Assembly: GCF_030285785.1 (NCBI RefSeq)
Contig: NZ_CP127247.1
Span: forward strand, 2,007,501-2,071,500
DNA: 64,000 bases
DNA from: Parasedimentitalea psychrophila
GTDB lineage: Bacteria > Pseudomonadota > Alphaproteobacteria > Rhodobacterales > Rhodobacteraceae
Direction of reading: 5' to 3'
The notes beneath the pieces were generated by a model. It was given only the letters and a program-made list of their open reading frames with translations. It was not told the DNA's origin and made no database searches. The translations under genes and the position numbers were made by a program. Positions 8,055 to 15,314 of the stretch are shown in pieces (the first letter of the stretch is position 1; each line of letters starts with the position of its first letter).

Positions 8055-8918
8055 ATGACCCGTACCGTATATGTAAACGGCGATTACCTGCCGGAGACCG
8101 AGGCCAAGGTCTCAATTTTTGACCGTGGTTTTCTGATGGCCGATGGCGTCTATGAGGTGACCTCGGTGCTGGACGGCAAGCTGATCGACTTTGACGGTCA
8201 CGCGGTGCGGCTGGCGCGCTCGCTGGACGAGTTGGAGATGCAGGCGGCCTGCTCTAAGGACGAGCTGCTGGAGATCCACCGTGAGCTGGTCACGCGCAAT
8301 GGCATTGTCGAGGGTCTGGTCTATCTGCAGATCACCCGTGGCAGCGACGGCGACCGGGATTTTGTGTTTCCGGACCCCGAGACCACCAAGCCGACCATCG
8401 TGTTGTTCACCCAGAACAAGCCGAATTTGGCGGATAATCCGGCTGCCAAGAAAGGCGCCAAGATCATCTCGATCGCCGATATCCGCTGGGGCCGCCGCGA
8501 CATCAAGACGGTGCAGTTGCTGTATCCCTCGATGGGCAAGATGATGGCCAAGAAAGCGGGCTGTGATGATGCCTGGCTGATCGAGGATGGCTATGTCACC
8601 GAGGGCACCAGCAACAATGCCTATTACGTCAAGGATGGCACCATTGTCACCCGGCCGCTGTCCAGCGATATTCTGCACGGCATCACCCGCAAGGCGGTGC
8701 TGCGCATTGCGGCTGAGGCGCAGTTGAAGATCGAAGAGCGTCTGTTCACCATTGATGAGGCGAAGCAGGCGGATGAAGCCTTCACCACTTCGGCCAGCGC
8801 CTTTGTGATGCCGGTGGTTGAGATCGACGGCGTGCAACTGGGCGACGGCACTCCGGGGCCAATCGCCAAGCGCCTGCGCGAGATCTATCTGGACGAAAGC
8901 CGCAAGGCGGCGATCTGA
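8055..8918 (+). CDS. dat: D-amino-acid transaminase
   Basis: A 287-residue class IV PLP-dependent aminotransferase. It starts VYVNGDYLPETEAKVSIFDRGF, as D-amino-acid transaminases do; the PLP lysine is K151 in RRDIKTVQLL, with E183 in EGTSNNAY contacting the cofactor ring. It would swap amino groups between D-amino acids and 2-oxo acids, producing or consuming D-glutamate. The ATG at 8055 is preceded by AAGGAG at 8043-8048, ten bases after the dgcA stop. The three genes read as one operon for use of D-amino acids, for example from peptidoglycan or marine dissolved organic matter. A branched-chain aminotransferase is the main alternative. Confidence 0.88.
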   Translation: MTRTVYVNGDYLPETEAKVSIFDRGFLMADGVYEVTSVLDGKLIDFDGHAVRLARSLDELEMQAACSKDELLEIHRELVTRNGIVEGLVYLQITRGSDGDRDFVFPDPETTKPTIVLFTQNKPNLADNPAAKKGAKIISIADIRWGRRDIKTVQLLYPSMGKMMAKKAGCDDAWLIEDGYVTEGTSNNAYYVKDGTIVTRPLSSDILHGITRKAVLRIAAEAQLKIEERLFTIDEAKQADEAFTTSASAFVMPVVEIDGVQLGDGTPGPIAKRLREIYLDESRKAAI

Positions 8919-8972
8919 GCCAGCAGAAAGTGACCTGCCCCGGGATCACCGGGGTAGGCGTGGCCCCTGGTG

Positions 8973-9287
<315 letters not shown>

Positions 9288-9377
9288 CGTGCTGTTCCTT
9301 CAAAACAAATACTCCGTCTGCGTGAGTAGCAAGCGGCGGGCGGTGGCACAATGCGCAGATGGGCATGCGTCGGTGGG

Positions 9378-9617
9378 CTACATCAGTTTCAGCGCAACGT
9401 AGGGTGTCAGGCAGAACACAAAGGTCAGGATCTTGTAGGTGGCGATGTAGTTGAAATAGGATTTTTTGACTTCGCCAGTTTCCATGTTGAACATGCCCCC
9501 GTGCAGGGCGGCAAGTTTCTCGCGTCCGGCCAGCAAAATCAACGCGGTGATGGTCAGGAAGCCGATGTTCAAAACAGTCATCCAGCCGAAAAATGTGGTC
9601 AATGTTGCAAGGGTCAT
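9378..9617 (-). CDS. Small two-helix membrane protein, DUF6868-like
   Basis: A 79-residue protein with two hydrophobic helices (about residues 8-28 and 58-78) and the start MTLATLTTFFGWMTVLN, which resembles the DUF6868 family of small inner-membrane proteins. The ATG at 9617 is preferred to an upstream in-frame codon because the sequence before it (AAGGATGGGCGT) can serve as ribosome binding site. Function is unknown. It lies on the same strand as the DUF1244 gene and the amidohydrolase gene, with a 90-bp gap to the former. Confidence 0.65.
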   Translation of the reverse strand: MTLATLTTFFGWMTVLNIGFLTITALILLAGREKLAALHGGMFNMETGEVKKSYFNYIATYKILTFVFCLTPYVALKLM

Positions 9618-9736
9618 ACGCCCATCCTTTCGAAATAACTCATGGTAAGCCCGTGTCTGAGAATATGGGGATACGGGGCCTGCCCCGCAATGAGCTGTGT
9701 CAATACGCCCAGGTCCATTGACGATGTAAGATGCAA

Positions 9737-10474
9737 TCAAACACCGGAGCTGGCCAATGCGCGGGGCAGGGCCTGGGCCAGCCGCTCGGCCCAGGCAACC
9801 TGGCCTTTGGGCTCGGCGATCAGGTCGTTGCGCAGCTCGATCAGTGTGTTGGGACGCCCATGCGCCGAGGCATGGGTGTCGATGGCATCGCCGGGCAGGT
9901 AGCCGATGTAGGGCTCGTTGACGCCGACAGGGGCCTCGGTGTGGGGTTCCAACTGCTCGACCACATGCGGTGAAAACGGCTCATTGTTTGGAAACAGGAT
10001 GCCGATTTCCCAGGGGCGTTGCGGTCTGCCGCGCAATTGCGGCGTGAAGGAATGCATCGAGATGATCACCACGTTATCCCGTGCCGCCAGTGCCTTGAGC
10101 GCGCCGTGGTAGGGGCGATAGCAATGCTGCAGCCGTTGCTCGCGCTGATCCGCATTGGCATGGCGGTTGCCGGGAATGATAGTGCCGTCATACAGTTTCA
10201 TCAGCAGGGTGGGGTCGTCCTCGCCGCGGTTGGGGTCAATCACCAATCGTGAGAAATTCGAGGCAATTACCGGCGCATCCAGCATCTCACCCAAATGTCT
10301 GGATACCTCATAGGCGCCGACGTCATAGGCGATGTGGCGTTCCATATCGTCGCGGGGCAGGCCGAGGTCGCCGCCGTTGACGAACGGCGGCACCACATTG
10401 GTGGCGTGATCGCAGGTGATCAGCCAGCGGGCGGGCCGGTCAGCGCCGTGAATAAAGTAGGGTGTATATGTCAT
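9737..10474 (-). CDS. N-formylglutamate amidohydrolase family protein
   Basis: A 245-residue protein of the N-formylglutamate amidohydrolase family. Zinc-binding motifs are visible: the early CDHATN, RLVIDPNRGEDDP in the first third and SMHSFTP in the middle. The ATG at 10474 starts MTYTPYFIHGADRPARW, the common family beginning; upstream in-frame codons overlap the pyk promoter region. Classical members release L-glutamate from N-formyl-L-Glu in histidine degradation, but no hut genes are here. Because a D-Glu pathway through N-acetyl-L-Glu is encoded less than 1 kb away, a deacylase role for an N-acyl-glutamate is a reasonable hypothesis, not shown. Confidence 0.85.
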   Translation of the reverse strand: MTYTPYFIHGADRPARWLITCDHATNVVPPFVNGGDLGLPRDDMERHIAYDVGAYEVSRHLGEMLDAPVIASNFSRLVIDPNRGEDDPTLLMKLYDGTIIPGNRHANADQREQRLQHCYRPYHGALKALAARDNVVIISMHSFTPQLRGRPQRPWEIGILFPNNEPFSPHVVEQLEPHTEAPVGVNEPYIGYLPGDAIDTHASAHGRPNTLIELRNDLIAEPKGQVAWAERLAQALPRALASSGV

Positions 10475-10591
10475 TTGCCTGTCATCCCTTTTGTTGCATC
10501 TATAGGGGAGTTGCAGCAAAAGGGGAATTGCGCGATAAGCGGCCCAGCACTGTTTGCGATAACATTTTCCAAATCCGAAGGAACCGCCCCT

Positions 10592-12037
10592 ATGAGACGT
10601 CAGCGCAATGTGAAGATTGTTGCCACCCTTGGGCCGGCCTCGGAGAGCTACGAAACCATTAGGGCGCTGCATGAAGCTGGCGCCGATGTGTTCCGTCTGA
10701 ATATGTCACACGGCAGCCATGAGGAGATCGCCGAGAAACACGCGATTATCCGGCGGATTGAGACTGAGCTGGACAGCCCGATCTGCATTCTGGCGGATCT
10801 GCAGGGACCAAAGTTGCGGGTTGGGGTGTTTGCCAATGGCTCGGAAGAGCTGGAGATTGGCGCCAAGTTCCGCATGGATCTGGACCCGGAAGAGGGCGAT
10901 CTGAACCGCGTCTGCCTGCCTCACCCTGAGATTTTCCAGGCCCTGGAGGCCGGCGCCCACCTGCTGGTCAATGATGGCAAGATCCGTCTGGTTGTGGACA
11001 GCTGCGGCGACGATTTCGCCGATTGCACTGTTGAAATTGGCGGCACCATATCGAACCGCAAGGGCGTCAATGTGCCGGATGTGGAACTGCCGCTGGCGGC
11101 GCTGTCCGAAAAGGACCGCAATGATCTGGAGTTCGTCTGTAATCTGGGCGTTGACTGGCTGGCTCTGTCCTTTGTGCAGCGTGCCAAGGACGTGTTTGAG
11201 GCGCGGGCGCTGGCTGATGGCCGGGCGGCCATTCTGAGCAAGATCGAAAAGCCCTCGGCGGTTGAGAAATTCACCGAGATTCTGGATGCCTCGGATGGTA
11301 TTATGGTGGCGCGTGGCGATCTGGGGGTTGAGCTGCCGGTATCCGCGGTGCCACCAATCCAGAAACGTCTGGTGCTGCAGTGCCGGGCCGCTGCCAAACC
11401 GGTGATTGTGGCCACTCAGATGCTGGAAAGCATGATCGAAAGCCCGATGCCGACCCGTGCCGAAGTGTCGGATGTCGCAACGGCGATCTACGAGGGTGCT
11501 GATGCGGTGATGCTCAGCGCAGAATCTGCCGCCGGTGATTATCCCATCGAAGCGGTGCAAACGATGAATGATGTCGCCATCGAAGTAGAGGCGGATCCGA
11601 ACTACACCCTGATCATCGCGGCCTCGCGCTCTGCCAAGGGCAGCACCATTGCCGATGGCATTGTGGCTGCAGCGCGGGAGATTGCGGAAAAAACCGACGT
11701 CAAGGCAATCTGCTGTTTCACCCAGAGCGGCACCACCGCGCTGTTGACAGCGCGTGAACGTCCCGGGGTGCCGATCCTGGCGCTGACCTCGGTGCCGCGG
11801 ACCGCCCGTCGTCTGGCGCTAAGCTGGGGCTGCAACTGTGTCATGACGCCTGAACGGGACCGGTTCAAAGGCGCGGTGGTCAGTGCCGCCCGGGCGGCGC
11901 GGGCTGGTGGCTTTGCAACTGAGACGGATCAGATCGTGGTCACTGCCGGGGTGCCGTTCAATGTGCCGGGCACCACAAATATTCTGCGGGTTGCCCCCTG
12001 CGATGAACGTTTGATTTATAGCACCGACCCGGAATAA
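10592..12037 (+). CDS. pyk: Pyruvate kinase
   Basis: A 481-residue pyruvate kinase, which converts phosphoenolpyruvate and ADP to pyruvate and ATP in glycolysis. The barrel begins RNVKIVATLGPAS; the substrate motif LSKIEKPSAVEKF and the signature MVARGDLGVELP follow in order, and the C-terminal domain is complete. Start at 10592 is supported by GAAGGAA at 10577-10583 and by the family N terminus; the longer in-frame opening upstream reads through the divergent amidohydrolase gene. It shares a 117-bp divergent promoter region with that gene. Confidence 0.97.
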   Translation: MRRQRNVKIVATLGPASESYETIRALHEAGADVFRLNMSHGSHEEIAEKHAIIRRIETELDSPICILADLQGPKLRVGVFANGSEELEIGAKFRMDLDPEEGDLNRVCLPHPEIFQALEAGAHLLVNDGKIRLVVDSCGDDFADCTVEIGGTISNRKGVNVPDVELPLAALSEKDRNDLEFVCNLGVDWLALSFVQRAKDVFEARALADGRAAILSKIEKPSAVEKFTEILDASDGIMVARGDLGVELPVSAVPPIQKRLVLQCRAAAKPVIVATQMLESMIESPMPTRAEVSDVATAIYEGADAVMLSAESAAGDYPIEAVQTMNDVAIEVEADPNYTLIIAASRSAKGSTIADGIVAAAREIAEKTDVKAICCFTQSGTTALLTARERPGVPILALTSVPRTARRLALSWGCNCVMTPERDRFKGAVVSAARAARAGGFATETDQIVVTAGVPFNVPGTTNILRVAPCDERLIYSTDPE

Positions 12038-12066
12038 GCTGATCCTCGTTTAACGAGGTGAGCCTT

Positions 12067-12288
12067 ATGGATCCTGATGTGGCCCTGATACTTGGGTTGG
12101 TGATTGGCGGTTTTTCTATTCCGTCTATCTTATCTGCGATGAGCGACCGAAGGCCAGCCCGGGCTTCGGCGCTGACAATCCTGCTGGCCTTTGGCCTGGT
12201 GCTCTATGCGCTGGTGACCAAATCCGGCGGCTACCAGTTGGATCAGATCCCGGATGTGTTTTTCGCGGTTCTGGGCCGTTATTTCTGA
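12067..12288 (+). CDS. Small membrane protein downstream of pyk (hypothetical)
   Basis: A 73-residue protein with two predicted transmembrane helices (about residues 4-22 and 36-52) separated by a short basic loop, SDRRPARAS. No family was recognised with certainty; small conserved proteins of this type sit beside pyk in related genomes. GAGG at 12055-12058 supports the ATG at 12067 over a GTG at 12058. It is 29 bp from the pyk stop and is probably co-transcribed with it. Confidence 0.65.
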   Translation: MDPDVALILGLVIGGFSIPSILSAMSDRRPARASALTILLAFGLVLYALVTKSGGYQLDQIPDVFFAVLGRYF

Positions 12289-12403
12289 GAATCAACTTGC
12301 CCTTGGCGCCACGCTTTCGTAAAGGGCAGGTCTGATCGCGTGACCGGCCGAATGTGGCATGCCGTGTTGCGTGAAAACCGAACCCGAACCATAGGAGCCG
12401 GAA
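12289..12403 (+). promoter_or_regulatory. Leader of rpmI-rplT
   Basis: The 115-bp leader before rpmI contains a hairpin, TGCCCTT paired with AAGGGCA around 12298-12332. rpmI-rplT leaders in other bacteria carry L20-responsive structures. Whether this one does is unknown; the structure seen is short. Confidence 0.3.
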
Positions 12404-12604
12404 ATGCCCAAAATGAAGACCAAGTCGAGTGCTAAGAAGCGCTTTAAAATCACTGCGACAGGCAAAGTCCTGGGCGGTCAGGCCGGCAAACGCCACGGCA
12501 TGATCAAACGCAGCCGTAAATTCATCCGCAATGCTCGTGGCACTACCGCCCTCTCAGCACCTGATGCGAAAATCATCAAGGGCTTCATGCCCTACGACCG
12601 TTAA
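12404..12604 (+). CDS. rpmI: 50S ribosomal protein L35
   Basis: A 66-residue basic protein, [22 protein letters not shown] at the start and a [15 protein letters not shown] core, matching L35 over its usual length. It is a component of the large ribosomal subunit. Start codon has the ribosome binding site GGAG at 12394-12397. It is followed after 14 bp by rplT in the conserved order; infC is not adjacent here. Confidence 0.97.
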   Translation: MPKMKTKSSAKKRFKITATGKVLGGQAGKRHGMIKRSRKFIRNARGTTALSAPDAKIIKGFMPYDR

Positions 12605-12618
12605 GAGGAGTTTGAGCT

Positions 12619-12984
12619 ATGTCCCGCGTAAAAGGTGGTGTCAAAACCCACGCCCGTCACCGGAAAATCGTCAAGGCAGCCAAAGGTTACTATGGCCGCC
12701 GCAAAAGTGTCTTTAAGGTTGCCACACAGGCCGTCGATAAGGCCAACCAATACGCAACCCGTGACCGGAAGAATCGTAAGCGTAACTTCCGCGCCCTGTG
12801 GATCCAGCGTATCAATGCTGCCGTTCGCGCCCATGACGAAGCCCTGACATACAGCCGCTTCATCAATGGCCTGAACCTGGCCGGCATCGAAGTTGACCGT
12901 AAGGTTCTGGCTGATCTGGCCGTACAAGAGCCCGCAGCATTTGCTGCCATTGTACGTCAGGCACAGTCTGCCCTGGCCGCTTAA
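12619..12984 (+). CDS. rplT: 50S ribosomal protein L20
   Basis: A 121-residue L20, with the characteristic [28 protein letters not shown] start. It is an early-assembling large-subunit protein and, in many bacteria, an autoregulator of the rpmI-rplT operon. AAGAGGAG at 12603-12610 is its ribosome binding site. A strong terminator follows 27 bp after the stop codon. Confidence 0.98.
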   Translation: MSRVKGGVKTHARHRKIVKAAKGYYGRRKSVFKVATQAVDKANQYATRDRKNRKRNFRALWIQRINAAVRAHDEALTYSRFINGLNLAGIEVDRKVLADLAVQEPAAFAAIVRQAQSALAA

Positions 12985-13010
12985 ACGCCAATTGCACACT
13001 GACAGATTTA

Positions 13011-13040
13011 AGGCCGCTCCATCCGGGGCGGCCTTTTTTT
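13011..13040 (+). terminator. Rho-independent terminator of rpmI-rplT
   Basis: AGGCCGCTCC and GGGGCGGCCT form a 10-bp stem with an ATCC loop, followed by seven T residues. Confidence 0.93.
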
Positions 13041-13127
13041 GTTAATGGCGCGCCACTGGCACGTCGGGTGAGGCGACAGGCCCAATAGCGCAAGGCCTTT
13101 GGTCATTCAGGGTGCGAGGCCGGCAAT

Positions 13128-13730
13128 TTACCACATGCGCGGCTTGGCGTAGTCAGCATAACCGCTGTCATAGGTCTCGGCGGCAAAATCGGATTTTTGT
13201 TCCTTGATGAATTGCCCCGCCGAGGGCACCTGATCGCTGTCGTCTGCGCCGCTCCACAGCTTGGATCGCAGAATCGCCTTGGCGCATTGGAAATACATCT
13301 CGGTGATGGTGATCACGGTTACGGTGGCGGGCAGGATGTCTTTGCGCGCAAAATGCGCGCGACAGGGTTCATCTGCCGTGAGGATGGCGCTGCCGTTGAT
13401 GCGCACCACATTGTTGCAGCCGGGTACCAGAAACATCAGGCTGACCCGGTTGTCGCGTATGATATTGCGCAGGCAGTCGATGCGGTTGTTGCCGCGCCAG
13501 TCGGGCAGCCAAAGTGTCTTGTCGTCGGCAATGTGGACCACCGCGCCATCGTCGCCGCGCGGGCTGGCATCGGTGCCTTCGGGGCCAACGGTGGGCAGCA
13601 CTGTGAACCGCGACGCATTGATCCACTGGCGATACAGCGGGGTCATCCGCTGCACCACTTTGGTCAGTGACGCCGGAACCGGATCGCTATAGTGGGTTTC
13701 CAAAGTCTCTATATCAGTGATTGGCGTCAT
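13128..13730 (-). CDS. Pyridoxamine 5'-phosphate oxidase-type flavoprotein
   Basis: A 200-residue PPOX-fold protein, likely FMN-binding, similar to the MSMEG_1061-type subgroup: TVGPEGTDASPRGDDGAVV in the N-terminal third, DWRGNNRIDCLRNIIRDNRVSLMFLVPG in the middle and the AKAILRSKLW segment near the C terminus. Such proteins are often annotated as general stress or phosphohydrolase proteins, but the reaction is not known. The ATG at 13730 follows AGGAGGGCC in the minus-strand reading; the longer opening upstream is in the divergent pheS promoter region. Confidence 0.85.
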   Translation of the reverse strand: MTPITDIETLETHYSDPVPASLTKVVQRMTPLYRQWINASRFTVLPTVGPEGTDASPRGDDGAVVHIADDKTLWLPDWRGNNRIDCLRNIIRDNRVSLMFLVPGCNNVVRINGSAILTADEPCRAHFARKDILPATVTVITITEMYFQCAKAILRSKLWSGADDSDQVPSAGQFIKEQKSDFAAETYDSGYADYAKPRMW

Positions 13731-13928
13731 AATCGGCCCTCCTGCCGGCGTCTTGTTGCGCTCATCTGTGCGAAACCTGAGCGTATTGCGCCAAAAGGGC
13801 AAGCCGTCTGCCCGCGCAGGGGCGTATATCGGGCACAGTGACGCACAGTGGCGCACAGAGCGCTCTGGGATACTTGCTTTCACCAGCGGCTGTGATAGCA
13901 GGGCCTTAGCAAAATTCAGGGGACCGTC

Positions 13929-15002
13929 ATGGACGATCTTAAGTCAAAATATCTAAGCCAAATTGCCGGTGCCGCTGATGAAAGCGCGCTGGAGACCATT
14001 CGGGTCGCCGCCGTTGGCAAAAAAGGCGAAGTGGCGCTGAAGATGCGCGAGCTGGGCAAGATGACGCCCGAGGAGCGCCAGCTGGCCGGCCCGGCGCTGA
14101 ACGCGCTCAAGGGTGAGATCAACTCGGCCCTGATCGCCAAAAAGGCCGGTTTGGCTGATGCGGCGCTGGATGAGCGGCTGCGCACCGAATGGCTGGACGT
14201 CACTCTGCCGACCCGCGCCAGTCGCGTCGGCACCCTGCATCCGGTCAGTCAGGCCCAGGAAGAGCTGACGGCGATCTTTGCCGAGCTGGGCTTTTCCGTC
14301 GCCGAGGGGGCGCGGGTTGAAACCGACTGGTATAACTTTGACGCGCTGAACATCCCCGGCCACCACCCGGCCCGGGCTGAGATGGACACGTTTTATATGC
14401 ACCGTGCCGAGGGCGACGACCGCCCACCGCATGTGCTGCGCACCCATACCTCGCCGGTGCAGATCCGCTCGATGGAGAAGATGGGCGCACCGCTGCGCAT
14501 CATCTGTCCCGGTGGCGTCTACCGCGCTGACTATGACCAGACCCACACGCCGATGTTCCATCAGGTCGAAGGTCTGGCGCTGGACACCGACATTTCGATG
14601 GCCAACCTGAAATGGACGCTGGAGGAGTTTGTCAAAAGCTTCTTTGAGCTGGACGATATCGAGCTGCGTTTCCGCGCCTCGCATTTCCCCTTCACCGAGC
14701 CCTCGGCTGAGGTGGATATTCGCTGCAGCTGGAAAGACGGAACGCTAAAGATCGGCGAAGGCGACGACTGGATGGAGATCCTCGGCTCTGGCATGGTCCA
14801 CCCCAAGGTTATCGCCGCCGGTGGCATCGACCCGGATGTCTATCAGGGCTTTGCATTCGGCATTGGCATCGACCGGTTGGCGATGCTGAAATACGGCATC
14901 CCAGATTTGCGCGCCTTCTTTGACAGCGACCTGCGCTGGCTGCGCCATTACGGCTTCCAGTGTCTGGACATGCCGAGCCTGCATGGTGGTTTGAGCAGGT
15001 GA
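13929..15002 (+). CDS. pheS: Phenylalanyl-tRNA synthetase subunit alpha
   Basis: A 357-residue catalytic alpha subunit of the alpha2beta2 phenylalanyl-tRNA synthetase. It has an N-terminal coiled coil (about residues 1-90), then class II motif 2 ([25 protein letters not shown]) and motif 3 ([18 protein letters not shown]). It charges tRNA-Phe in the cytoplasm with PheT. Its stop codon overlaps a GTG that opens a small membrane-protein ORF, so pheS and pheT are not adjacent as they usually are. Confidence 0.97.
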   Translation: MDDLKSKYLSQIAGAADESALETIRVAAVGKKGEVALKMRELGKMTPEERQLAGPALNALKGEINSALIAKKAGLADAALDERLRTEWLDVTLPTRASRVGTLHPVSQAQEELTAIFAELGFSVAEGARVETDWYNFDALNIPGHHPARAEMDTFYMHRAEGDDRPPHVLRTHTSPVQIRSMEKMGAPLRIICPGGVYRADYDQTHTPMFHQVEGLALDTDISMANLKWTLEEFVKSFFELDDIELRFRASHFPFTEPSAEVDIRCSWKDGTLKIGEGDDWMEILGSGMVHPKVIAAGGIDPDVYQGFAFGIGIDRLAMLKYGIPDLRAFFDSDLRWLRHYGFQCLDMPSLHGGLSR

Positions 15003-15313
15003 AAGCAACGATCGTTGCAGCCCTCGAACGAATTGCAACCCGCAAAAATAGTGCCGGAGCAGGCGCATTTGGAGCTACGGCACTTTTGAGTAAGTTCTTT
15101 GGAATTTCACTTGTGGCTCATAGTTCAGGCGGCGTAATTTTGACCGCTGGTTCGGGATATATTGCTGGAACTTTTATTTCGGCTTTTGTCGTGTCGGCCT
15201 TCTGGATCCTTTTGCCAATTGCTGTGATTGTTGGCGGAGTAATTTGGTTCAGAAAACAACTTACCAATGCTCTTCGAGCCCTTGGAACTCGCTTGGTTAG
15301 CAGGAGAAAATAA
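14999..15313 (+). CDS. Low-GC membrane-protein ORF between pheS and pheT (hypothetical)
   Basis: A 104-residue ORF that starts with GTG overlapping the pheS stop (GTGA) and ends one base before the pheT ATG. Residues about 20-50 are Gly/Ala-rich and hydrophobic, and about 53-88 form a strongly hydrophobic stretch ending in a basic tail ([20 protein letters not shown]). It looks like a small inner-membrane protein with one or two helices. Its base composition is clearly lower in GC than pheS and pheT, and its codons look foreign. An ATG at 14960 inside pheS is an alternative start. I recognise no family. Reality is supported by exact fitting of both junctions and by membrane-protein character. 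Confidence 0.6.
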   Translation: MKATIVAALERIATRKNSAGAGAFGATALLSKFFGISLVAHSSGGVILTAGSGYIAGTFISAFVVSAFWILLPIAVIVGGVIWFRKQLTNALRALGTRLVSRRK

Positions 15314-15314
15314 C

